DNA of 64,000 bases from Calothrix sp. NIES-3974. GTDB lineage: Bacteria > Cyanobacteriota > Cyanobacteriia > Cyanobacteriales > Nostocaceae. The notes beneath the pieces are model-generated. The model was given only the letters and a program-made list of their open reading frames with translations, was not told the origin of the DNA and searched no databases. A program made the position numbers and the translations under genes. The stretch is from contig NZ_AP018254.1 in the NCBI RefSeq assembly GCF_002368395.1, forward strand, positions 372,001 through 436,000. The letters are read 5' to 3'. How positions within the stretch are numbered: the first letter of the stretch is position 1; each line of letters begins with the position of its first letter. This document shows positions 1 to 8,385 of this stretch, piece after piece.

Positions 1-206
1 CTATCACTTGGCTATTGCCTTTCTCATCCTGGTGAATAAGAACCCTTCCCCATCCCTCCCCGTAGTCTGCTGACCACAGGGTTGTCGAGGAGGGTGCGCT
101 CTTTTCCATTTGCTTGGAAAACACTATATATCCCAACGACATGGGAGACTAGCTAATAGCACTTCGCACCCAACTAAATACCTCCTGTATCCTGATCCTG
201 TCTTCT

Positions 207-2555
207 CTAATTCCCACGACGACGCTGATAATCTTCCCAGGGGGGTTGAAAACCACGTCGTAGGAGAAACTCTTCTTGGATTTGTTGCATTCTTTGGGCT
301 AGTTCTTCATCGCTTGCTCCTTCACGCATCTGTTCAATTTGTAATTGTTCCATTTGGGATAAAGCCGTTAAGGGCTGATCTAAAATGGCGGTCAAATCGG
401 CAACAGCTCTACGTGCATCCCGGTCTTGGGGTTTTTCCTCCAGGATGCGCGAATAAATATTCCGGGCTGTTTCAAAGCGTTGCTGTTCAAACCGAATTCC
501 TGCTAATGCTGCTAGGGCTTCCATGTCGTCTGGTTGGGTTGCCACTAACTGTTCATAGAGTTTGGCGGCGTAGTTTAAATCCCCTGCGGCTCTGGCAAAC
601 TGAGCTTGGAGGTTGAAGGAACTGGGTGTTTGCGGTAATCTGGCACTGATTTGTCTCACCCTGGCTCTAGCTTCAGCCGGATTACGCATAGCGATCGCTT
701 GAATTAATCGCAGCTGCATCGGAATATTATTTGGCTCCAACTCAGCTAGGTAATTATACAGAGCTTCCCGCTCCGGATATACGGGTAAAGCTTCCACTAA
801 GGTGTATAATTCCGGTGGCGCATTGGTGGCAGGTTGGGTGGCTAACCAATTTTCCAACACGGCTCTGGCTTCGGCTTCACTGATGCGTCGTCCTAGGTAG
901 GCGATCGCGGTGCGACCTAGTTGTAAATTCTGACTTTGGGGATTACGAACTATCAGTTGGTCGTAGATTTCCAATGCTTCGTCAAAGCGTCTTTGCTGAC
1001 GGCGTAATCCGGCTAACCCCCGTAAGGCTCCGTTGACGATATCTGCACGGTCGGGATTGGCGTTAATAATGGCGATGTAACGTTTAGCACTACCGTCAAA
1101 ATTCCCTTCCCGACGTTCAATTTCGGCGGCTAATAATTGGTGGGCCATGTCCTTGCGACCTTGGGGTGTATTTGTATAGGCGGCTAGGGCATTTCTGGCT
1201 CCGGCCGTATCACCCATTTCTAAGTATATTTGAGCAATCCGGAAATGTAACAAAGGTACTGTGGCTTGGGTTTGTACCAAATTTTGATAAATGGGCAAAA
1301 ATTCCGGGTCGGGGGTAGTAATCTCTGCTAATGCTAAGGCTAATTGCTGTAATTCCCCCTCTTCCCTCGGTAAGGGTTGGAGGGCTGATGCGAGTTGGCT
1401 ACGCAGGTTATCCCGACTAATTGTCCCTAATTTCGCCTCCAATGCTAATTGCCGTACCACTAAGCTTTTATCATTGGGTTGGCGTTGCACTAGTTGGCGG
1501 TATAACTGGAGGGCAGTTTGTTCACCCCCCGGCAGTCCCGTAAATACATCCGCAACTTCACGGATAAGGGATGGTGATGGATTTGGCTCATTTTGCAGCG
1601 CCTGTTGATACAAGCTACTAATTTGACTACTCAAACCCGCATCATTGGTGCGCTTGCGAATTTCATTTAGGGCACGGGCTAGGGGTAAAATGGCATCATT
1701 GCGTCCCCGGAGGGGTTGTAATACACTCACCGCTTTTTCCGGTTGTTGGTTATCCAAATAGGCAATGGCCAACTCCTTACGGGTTTCAATGGCAATATTT
1801 CCACTGGGAGAACGTTGTAATTGGGCTTCCAGGATACGAACGGCAGCAGCACTATCACCACTTTCCCGTAAACTTCGACCATAGGCGATCGCGGCGAAGT
1901 CGGTAATTGGTTTACCCTTGTTGCGGTAACGGTTGAATAGTTCCAAGGATTTGGCGAAATCCCCGGCATAACTAAATGCTTGAGCTGCTCCTAAAATTGC
2001 CTCATCGCTAGGATTGTTGTCCAGAACAATCCGGTAATCAGCGATGGATGCCCCCATCTGACCCTGGTATAAATATAACAAAGCCCGCAAACTACGTGCT
2101 TCCATATCATTGGGGGTTATTGTTAACAATTTCGTTAACGCTTGAATCCCCTGAACCTGCCAACTTGGTCTGTAGGTTCCAAATAAACCAACGGTTTTCA
2201 AGGCTAATTGATTATTCGGGTCTTGGGCTAACACCCCTTGATAGGCATTCCAAGCTTCATCTAACTTTCCTGCTCGTTTCAAACCAATTGCTAACCCCAA
2301 CTTAGCCCGCAAGGAATTGGGGTCCCGTCGCAATGCTTGCCGAAAAGCCGCGATCGCATCGTTAACCCAACCTTTTTGCAGTAAGTTATAGCCGCGTTGC
2401 ACTGCGGGGTTTGACCTTTGGGCAACAGCAGGTTTTATACCACTAATCAATGGTAATTCTACTGTTCCCGTCACCACCAGCACCCACAGCACTAATAGCG
2501 AAATTGGTGTAAATTTCTTCACGTTCATCTTTTTTCTGTGCCTAGTCCCCATCAT
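207..2555 (-). CDS. Secreted TPR-repeat protein (782 aa), BcsC-like periplasmic scaffold candidate
   Basis: The N-terminus holds a signal peptide (hydrophobic stretch LLVLWVLVVTG, then an AVAQ cleavage-like site near residue 45). Nearly all of the rest is degenerate tetratricopeptide repeats, for example AIAAFRQALRRDPNS, ARNIYSRILEEKPQD and YEQLVATQPDDMEAL. The protein is therefore probably periplasmic or outer-membrane associated. Its start codon overlaps the stop of the upstream barrel gene (ATGA), so the two are almost certainly co-translated. A second Met at residue 10, just before MNVKKF, is an alternative start. Long TPR arms paired with a beta-barrel recall polysaccharide export proteins such as BcsC, but no specific substrate can be read from the sequence. 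The operon may continue beyond the left edge of the window. Confidence 0.85.
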   Translation of the reverse strand: MMGTRHRKKMNVKKFTPISLLVLWVLVVTGTVELPLISGIKPAVAQRSNPAVQRGYNLLQKGWVNDAIAAFRQALRRDPNSLRAKLGLAIGLKRAGKLDEAWNAYQGVLAQDPNNQLALKTVGLFGTYRPSWQVQGIQALTKLLTITPNDMEARSLRALLYLYQGQMGASIADYRIVLDNNPSDEAILGAAQAFSYAGDFAKSLELFNRYRNKGKPITDFAAIAYGRSLRESGDSAAAVRILEAQLQRSPSGNIAIETRKELAIAYLDNQQPEKAVSVLQPLRGRNDAILPLARALNEIRKRTNDAGLSSQISSLYQQALQNEPNPSPSLIREVADVFTGLPGGEQTALQLYRQLVQRQPNDKSLVVRQLALEAKLGTISRDNLRSQLASALQPLPREEGELQQLALALAEITTPDPEFLPIYQNLVQTQATVPLLHFRIAQIYLEMGDTAGARNALAAYTNTPQGRKDMAHQLLAAEIERREGNFDGSAKRYIAIINANPDRADIVNGALRGLAGLRRQQRRFDEALEIYDQLIVRNPQSQNLQLGRTAIAYLGRRISEAEARAVLENWLATQPATNAPPELYTLVEALPVYPEREALYNYLAELEPNNIPMQLRLIQAIAMRNPAEARARVRQISARLPQTPSSFNLQAQFARAAGDLNYAAKLYEQLVATQPDDMEALAALAGIRFEQQRFETARNIYSRILEEKPQDRDARRAVADLTAILDQPLTALSQMEQLQIEQMREGASDEELAQRMQQIQEEFLLRRGFQPPWEDYQRRRGN

Positions 2556-4603
2556 CGATTTATGCTTCCCCGAGGAGTCACATCAAACTCTGATTTCACC
2601 CTTACCCCAATCACGGTTTCTTCCAGGTTGTCCCGTCCTTGAACCGTAAAACCTAAGCGTAAATTGGGTAAAAATTTGAAATCATAGAATAATTCCACCA
2701 CATCCGGATAGGCTCCCCTACGCAGACTATCGTTGGATAACTCCCTTCCGTAGGCAATTCCTATGCGGTCATCCCCAGTAAATACATCCAGGAAACTTGC
2801 TCCCAATAAATAGGTATCTGCACCTCGACCTAAATCACGGTTTTCAAATCGTCCGTAACGTCCAAATAAACCCATTTTTAGATTGGGGATAAATACTTCC
2901 GCATTTAAACCATAGGCTTCTTCCCGGTCATCCCGTTGGGGTCCAAATCGATTCTCACCCCGCGCAATGGAAAAACTTTCCGGGAAGGAATCCCGATTCC
3001 CTGCATCACGGTTGGTGACGTAGGTTCCACGAATAATCGCATTCCCGTAACGGATACCAATTTCACCCGCAAACCCATCGAGGGCAAAACTACTTAATCT
3101 ATCGGCGGAAGAAAAGACTGCTGCTTTGGCATCAATGTTATCAGTAACACTCCAATTCACCAACATTCCCGTGCGGGAGGAAATACCTGCCACCGCTAAA
3201 GCTGGATTGGTTTGGAAGACCGGATTAAAAAAGTGGCTCGCACCATCTTTGGCAAAACTATTGCGGTCAAAATAGGAAGTTAAATCCAACTGACCAATGG
3301 TAAACCGCAAATTCGGTAAACCTGCGAGGGAAGTAGCAAAATACAACTCATTGATGTTCAAACCCTCCCGTCGCGAGTCATCAAAGGAACTACCATCACT
3401 CGTTAAATCCAGAGTGGCTCCAAATAGGGCATTTGGTGTCAATGGTAAAATTCCTGATAATCGCGCTCTGGCTGATGTATCCCCTCCCTGGGTGACGTAC
3501 ACACCTTGTAGGGTCAAGGAAGGTTGGGTTAGGGCTGTACTTTTGATTAGGGGTTGGTTGACAGGATTCCGATTACTATTTGCCAGGGGAGTGGTTGTGG
3601 TCGGATTGGTTCTGATTGACTCGTTTACCCCTGCTTGACTTCCCCCTTGAGCGCTGAATAATTGGGAAAATGTCGGGTTCTGAGGTGGGGACTGATGATT
3701 TTGATGATTTTGATGATTTTGATGATTAATCCCTGGTGTGGCTGGTTCCCTACGGGAATTGAGTAATTGATTAAAGGTGGGTGGATTGGTGGCTGTTGGG
3801 GTGGGGTTGCGATCGCCGTTGAGAAGTTGGTTAAATGTCAGGTTGGAGTTGGCTGGTGTATTTACACCTAAATTACTGGGAACTGTTTCACCTGGTAGGG
3901 GTGGTAGGGGAGCAACGTGAGTTGGGGAGGAATTGAGTAATTGATTAAAGGTGGGTGGAGTGCCATGATTAACTGGATTATTACTGACTCCGGGAGCGAC
4001 AAATTCCCTGGTGGAGTTAGCTGTTTGATTGGCAAAGAGATTTGCAGTGGAAGTATTTGCAGGGGTATGGGGTACTGCTAATTTATTGGTTAATTGTTTA
4101 TCCGCAGGGTTGTTAACAGTTGGGGTGACAGCTAGGGAGGCAAAATTCCCCTGATTCAGAGTTGGGTTCGTTGCAGCCATTTCCGATGTTGAAGATGATG
4201 ATGACAAAGCCGGAATTGAACTGGGACTAGTGGTTTTTTTACCACCCTGCTGCTGAATAATTTCATTTTCTAGCATGGTGAGACTAGCTGTATTCCCACC
4301 ATGCAAACTATTTGTTGAGGATAGTGGTGAATCTGTACTTGTCGGTGGAGGGGGAAGTTGGGAATTCCTCTGACGACCTCTGACTTTTGGCGATTGGGGT
4401 ACGGGTAAAAGACCTCCAAATCCGAATTGGGAATTGGCAAAATAGTTAGTTCCTGGTGAGGGAGCAGAATTGACTTGAGCTAAGACTGACTGGGAACCTG
4501 ATACTGTCAAAACTAACGTCGTGGCCACAGTTAGGGATGACAGAGAGAGTCTGCACAAGCAATTAGGGGTAAATTTATGACAATCAAATACTGGTTGGCG
4601 CAT
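2552..4603 (-). CDS. Outer-membrane beta-barrel protein with disordered N-terminus and repeated TFNQLL motifs (683 aa)
   Basis: A signal peptide (TVATTLVLTVSG...VLAQ) is followed by about 300 residues of Asn/Pro/Ser/Thr-rich, presumably disordered sequence. This contains four spaced copies of a short motif TF(N/S)QL(L/F)(N/S) at about residues 215-316 and an (NHQ)n tract encoded by a TGATTTTGA repeat. From about residue 360 to the end the pattern alternates in the manner of a porin (for example LTLQGVYVTQGGDTSARARLSG, IRYGNAIIRGTYVTNRD) and finishes in amphipathic strands. It is the first gene of a pair with the TPR gene. It could be a porin or a polysaccharide exporter; the family name is not recognised. 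Confidence 0.8.
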   Translation of the reverse strand: MRQPVFDCHKFTPNCLCRLSLSSLTVATTLVLTVSGSQSVLAQVNSAPSPGTNYFANSQFGFGGLLPVPQSPKVRGRQRNSQLPPPPTSTDSPLSSTNSLHGGNTASLTMLENEIIQQQGGKKTTSPSSIPALSSSSSTSEMAATNPTLNQGNFASLAVTPTVNNPADKQLTNKLAVPHTPANTSTANLFANQTANSTREFVAPGVSNNPVNHGTPPTFNQLLNSSPTHVAPLPPLPGETVPSNLGVNTPANSNLTFNQLLNGDRNPTPTATNPPTFNQLLNSRREPATPGINHQNHQNHQNHQSPPQNPTFSQLFSAQGGSQAGVNESIRTNPTTTTPLANSNRNPVNQPLIKSTALTQPSLTLQGVYVTQGGDTSARARLSGILPLTPNALFGATLDLTSDGSSFDDSRREGLNINELYFATSLAGLPNLRFTIGQLDLTSYFDRNSFAKDGASHFFNPVFQTNPALAVAGISSRTGMLVNWSVTDNIDAKAAVFSSADRLSSFALDGFAGEIGIRYGNAIIRGTYVTNRDAGNRDSFPESFSIARGENRFGPQRDDREEAYGLNAEVFIPNLKMGLFGRYGRFENRDLGRGADTYLLGASFLDVFTGDDRIGIAYGRELSNDSLRRGAYPDVVELFYDFKFLPNLRLGFTVQGRDNLEETVIGVRVKSEFDVTPRGSINR

Positions 4604-4838
4604 TAGCCTGTTTAATAGTAGGTAACAATTTTAGTTGGTAGATGTCGCCACTTTAGCAAATAATTTAAAGTATATTGGCGAACAGTGTACAGATTTTGTG
4701 TTTGAATATCAAGCACGTAAAGAATAAGTGAATGTTATCTAGTTTTAGATAATTTATCCCCAAAAACGGGCACAATAAGAAAAACTTGATTTTGACTTGA
4801 ATCTGATTTTGTCTTAAACCATTCATACCACATTGCTT
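4604..4838. promoter_or_regulatory. Divergent promoter region between barrel gene and lipoprotein gene
   Basis: This 235-bp AT-rich spacer lies between two divergently transcribed genes, so it must hold both promoters. I see no confident -10/-35 pair and no long palindrome. The basis is gene orientation only. Confidence 0.45.
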
Positions 4839-5651
4839 ATGCTCGATCACAATTATTCTCTGCCTAAATCTAAATTACTCCCCTTGACAATTAGAAATTG
4901 TTTGCTAGCAATTTCTATGGTTTTAATTACGACATCCTATGGATGTAATAAAAATACACAAAAGGAAATCGAGCTAGAGATAAAATCAGTACAGCCAGTG
5001 CAAAGCAATGGTTTATACCGGGTGGAGGGGACGACCAATTTACCCAACACTAGTCGGGTGGCGGTTTCGGCGGTACGTTATCTGGCAAAACCGGAGGATA
5101 ATCAAGCCAATATTAGTGGAATGGAACTGCGTAGCAATCGTTCGATTTTGGCTCGACAAATTGTTGAAGTTAAGGATGGTAAATGGGAAGCGGATTTAAA
5201 TCTATGGCAAGTTGCACCCGATGGTAGTTATCAAGAATTTTGGCAGCAAAGCCAGTCCCAGACCCAACTAATCCCCGAAAATGAAGTTACTTTCATCGCA
5301 ACTTTTGACCAAATGAGTCAGGAGGTGAAAGACCAACCGACAAATAACGTGGGAGTGAATCCGGAATCCAACGAATCAATTCAAACAAATACTAATATTC
5401 CCCAGATTGAAGGGCCAAGATTACGGTTTACCGGTGACGGTGAACGTTATGTCCAAGCGACTCAAACTGCTGCTGTTAGTATCCCTACAGGAAAAACAGT
5501 CCCCCCCGGAATCAAACCAGAAGACCAAAATGGGGGTTGGGGCGATCGCTCTCAATTAACTAGTCTACCTGCTAGTGGTGGCGCACCGGTTGCACCTGTG
5601 CAATCAGCCTTGACCAATCGACCGATACAGGTGTCTGAGTTGTTGCGCTAA
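4839..5651 (+). CDS. Putative lipoprotein of unknown function (270 aa)
   Basis: The chosen start is the ATG at 4839; an in-frame TTG lies at 4833. The N-terminus has a basic segment, a hydrophobic stretch (LLAISMVLITTSYG) and then Cys, which resembles a lipoprotein signal with an imperfect lipobox. The next 110 residues look like a beta-sandwich (NGLYRVEGTTNLPNTSRVAVSAVRYL). The C-terminal part is Gln/Pro/Gly-rich and of low complexity. I do not recognise the family. Its divergent position beside the barrel/TPR pair suggests an envelope role, which is inference only. Confidence 0.7.
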   Translation: MLDHNYSLPKSKLLPLTIRNCLLAISMVLITTSYGCNKNTQKEIELEIKSVQPVQSNGLYRVEGTTNLPNTSRVAVSAVRYLAKPEDNQANISGMELRSNRSILARQIVEVKDGKWEADLNLWQVAPDGSYQEFWQQSQSQTQLIPENEVTFIATFDQMSQEVKDQPTNNVGVNPESNESIQTNTNIPQIEGPRLRFTGDGERYVQATQTAAVSIPTGKTVPPGIKPEDQNGGWGDRSQLTSLPASGGAPVAPVQSALTNRPIQVSELLR

Positions 5652-5826
5652 CAGTACGGGAGCAGATAACAGGGATTAGTTAGCCTTTTGATTTGTTGAC
5701 AGGTGACAGGTGACAGTTGATTTTTAAAGATTAACCATCTAAATGAAAAGCTCACCTACTCGTGAGAGATCGAGGTTAATGTAATACCCAGTCAGCTTGA
5801 CTTACTAGGCTAATAACCAAAAACTC

Positions 5827-6021
5827 ATACCGATTCAAAAATGTTGGTAACACATACTCAAGATGAGACGCGATATATGTGGAGACGGGGATATATGTGG
5901 AGACTTAAATATATGGGGATATATGTGGAGACGTAGTATATGTGGAGACGTAATATATGGGGATATATGTGGAGACGTAATATATTACGTCTCTACCGAC
6001 TCTTTTTTACAAATTGGTTAT
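5827..6021. repeat. MITE-like element (ATACCRATT ends) with expanded repeat array 1
   Basis: The left end ATACCGATTC and the right end AAATTGGTTAT form an imperfect inverted repeat. Between 5872 and 5977 the motif TATATGTGGAGAC occurs five times head to tail, and the array ends in the complete dyad AGACGTAATATATTACGTCT at 5973-5992, followed by CTAC. The rest of the 530-bp spacer (5652-6184) holds TGACAGT-type heptamer repeats (5695-5715) and an inverted repeat around GTTGACTGTCAAC/GTTGACTGTTAA at 6064-6090. No gene is visible in it. Confidence 0.75.
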
Positions 6022-6184
6022 CCACTGCATCATCAATATTGATCGGTTTGTTGACTTTTGACCGTTGACTGTCAACAATTAACAGTCAACACTATCAAAT
6101 GGGCAACTTGAATCAGGTGTAGTGTCTCCCTAAAATATATTATCCGATTCCCGAAAGCAGCAAAAATTCCCGAAAATAAACCCT

Positions 6185-8134
6185 ATGCTTGTGACTAAGC
6201 AAATTATACGGTGCGTCAATCCCCATTGTCCCCATCCAGAAAATCCAGCGACTAATTTAGTTTGTGCAGCTTGTCAAACTCCTTTAATTCGTCGTTATGT
6301 GATTGCGGTTAATGAAGCCGCAGCTAGGTATCCCGTCGGGGAATTAGTTGGTCAAAGGTATGAAGTGATTGCTCCCCATATTTGGTTGGATACCCAACCC
6401 GGTTTAACTCCCCAGATACCAGGGGAAATTGATGCGGCAATTTTGCCCTATCTACGCTTGTATCCCCATCGCTTACACCTTCCCCAGGTGTATGGAGTGG
6501 TTTGGGAACAGGAACAGGAAATTTTATTGTTGGAAAACGTACCGTTGGATGGGGAAGGTCGATTACATCCAGGATTAGCCGAGGTTTGGAGTACTGCTAG
6601 TGGGGTACGTCAAGTTTACTGGTTGTGGCAAATTTTACAGCTATGGCAACCTTTACTGGATATGGGGGTGGCTGCAAGTTTACTTAATCCCGAAAATTTG
6701 CGGGTACAGGGTTGGTGTGTACGTTTAATTCAACTTAATGGTGAATATGTACCCCAACTGAAAGAGATGGGGGATAGGTGGGAAAGTTTGGTAGCCAGTG
6801 CCCATGATAGCGTAGCGGCAGGTTTGCAGCATATCCTGGGAATGTTACGGTCTACCAATCCCGATTTATCAGAAATCCTCCTTCACTTAAATCAATTACT
6901 ACTTGCTGCTGCCGCAGAATTACCGTTACGATTGCAGGTGATGGGAGTGACGGATGCTGGGGAGGAATCTCTACAAAACGAAGATGCCTGTTTCCCCACT
7001 AATAAAGATGTAATTGATGACCCATTATTACCCCGTGTGGCAATTGTGGCTGATGGGATTGGTGGTCATGAAGGGGGAGAAGTGGCTAGTCAAATGGCGG
7101 TACAATCATTAAAGTTGCAGGCACGGGCCTATTTGCATGAAGTTGAGAATACCGGCGAAATTATCCCTCCAGAAATTTTGTCCAAGCAATTAGCAGCCAG
7201 TTTACGGGTTGTGAATAATTTAATTTGTACTGCGAATAATACTCAACAACGCCAAGGAAAACAACGGATGGGGACAACAATTGCGATCGCCATTCAAGTT
7301 CCCCAACGAGTGACAACGATTACGGGTTGGGATGGGGAAAATTCCCATGAGGTTTATGTTGGTACGGTGGGTGATTCCCGTGCCTATTTAATCACCCGTG
7401 ATGGCTGTCAGTTACTGACAATTGATGATGATGTTAGCACCCGTGAGGTGTGTGCTGGACGCAGTTTGTATCGAAAGGCACTGGAGCGGGCGGATGCTAC
7501 GGGTTTAACTCAAGCCTTGGGTGCGAAGGATGGCGAATATTTACATCCCCACACCCAGAGAATAATTATCGATGAAGACGCAGTTTTATTACTGTGTTCC
7601 GATGGCTTAAGTGATAATTTCCTGGTAGAACGCACCTGGGAAGAGTTTGCCTTACCAATTCTGAATCACCAAAGCAGTTTAGAAGAAAATTTGTATGCTT
7701 GGTTAAAACGCGCGATCGCTGTTAATGGCCATGATAATATTTCCCTGGTATTAACCTATTATCGTGTTAGTACTGACGAACCAGCAAGTATTGAAGCTGA
7801 ACAACCATCAGAGTTAGAACTGGAATTAATCAAAGAAAATTTAACAACAGATACAACAGATATAGATTTAGAACCCCCAGTAAGTACGGAGCAACCAGAT
7901 TACTTTATCAGCGACGAGCAAGGGGAATTAAACTCAGAAAATCCTTCCCCAGTCAACAGTAAAACCAAAAAATCCCGATGGAATCCAGTGGTGACTGCGA
8001 TCGCGGTGTTGTTAATTTTAGCCACCCTTTCCAGTGTTGGTTTATTTGCTTGGTGGAGATATGCACCCCAATCCTTTCAACAAGCTTGCAGTCAATTACC
8101 TGCAAATTGGCAAAGACGAATTTGTCGAAAATAG
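6185..8134 (+). CDS. PP2C-type serine/threonine protein phosphatase with N-terminal zinc ribbon and kinase-like region (649 aa)
   Basis: Residues 10-33 form a four-Cys zinc ribbon (CVNPHCPH...CAACQTP). Residues 35-230 resemble a protein-kinase fold without catalytic residues: VGQRYEVIAPHIW is loop-like, and there is a LLNPENLRVQG segment where a kinase would have its HRD/DFG region. The PP2C domain follows, with DGIGGHEGGE near residue 289, GTVGDSRAY near 393, LLCSDGLSDN near 470 and GHDNISLVL near 515, which supply the metal-binding Asp residues. An acidic linker leads to one membrane helix (residues about 602-625, VTAIAVLLILATLSSVGLFAW) and a short tail. It is probably a membrane-tethered phosphatase in Ser/Thr signalling; its targets are unknown. 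Confidence 0.9.
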   Translation: MLVTKQIIRCVNPHCPHPENPATNLVCAACQTPLIRRYVIAVNEAAARYPVGELVGQRYEVIAPHIWLDTQPGLTPQIPGEIDAAILPYLRLYPHRLHLPQVYGVVWEQEQEILLLENVPLDGEGRLHPGLAEVWSTASGVRQVYWLWQILQLWQPLLDMGVAASLLNPENLRVQGWCVRLIQLNGEYVPQLKEMGDRWESLVASAHDSVAAGLQHILGMLRSTNPDLSEILLHLNQLLLAAAAELPLRLQVMGVTDAGEESLQNEDACFPTNKDVIDDPLLPRVAIVADGIGGHEGGEVASQMAVQSLKLQARAYLHEVENTGEIIPPEILSKQLAASLRVVNNLICTANNTQQRQGKQRMGTTIAIAIQVPQRVTTITGWDGENSHEVYVGTVGDSRAYLITRDGCQLLTIDDDVSTREVCAGRSLYRKALERADATGLTQALGAKDGEYLHPHTQRIIIDEDAVLLLCSDGLSDNFLVERTWEEFALPILNHQSSLEENLYAWLKRAIAVNGHDNISLVLTYYRVSTDEPASIEAEQPSELELELIKENLTTDTTDIDLEPPVSTEQPDYFISDEQGELNSENPSPVNSKTKKSRWNPVVTAIAVLLILATLSSVGLFAWWRYAPQSFQQACSQLPANWQRRICRK

Positions 8135-8190
8135 TAGAGACATAGAAATGCTAAGTCTCTACGATGAATTTTCAAATGTTTGCAACACAT

Positions 8191-8347
8191 TCAGAATATA
8201 TGTCACCTGGAGACGTAATATATCCAGAATATGTGTATAGACTTAATATATTTCAGAATATATGTATAGACGTAATATATCCAGAATATATGTATAGACG
8301 TAATATATCCAGAATATATGTATAGACGTAATATATTACGTCTCTAC
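8191..8347. repeat. Tandem array 2: about five 28-bp units ending in a complete palindrome
   Basis: Units of the form CCAGAATATATGTATAGACG plus TAATATAT are repeated about five times. Early units are diverged (TCACCTGGAGAC, TGTGTATAGACT) and the last three are nearly identical. The array ends with AGACGTAATATATTACGTCT (8324-8343) and CTAC. The sequence just before it (TTCAAATGTTTGCAACACATTCAG) resembles the left flank of the array at 5827, so both arrays appear to have grown in copies of the same element on either side of the PP2C gene. Confidence 0.85.
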
Positions 8348-8385
8348 TTCTTAAAATTTACTAAAAAACCCAGCGATCGCAATTT

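Noticed and set aside
110-616. 168-aa frame antisense to the 3' end of the TPR gene
   Set aside because: It overlaps a clear TPR coding region on the other strand and has no recognisable features.
8191-8347. Possible CRISPR array (regular 28-bp units)
   Set aside because: The units follow each other without unique spacers, and the last units are identical; no cas genes are nearby. It is a tandem minisatellite of a palindromic element.
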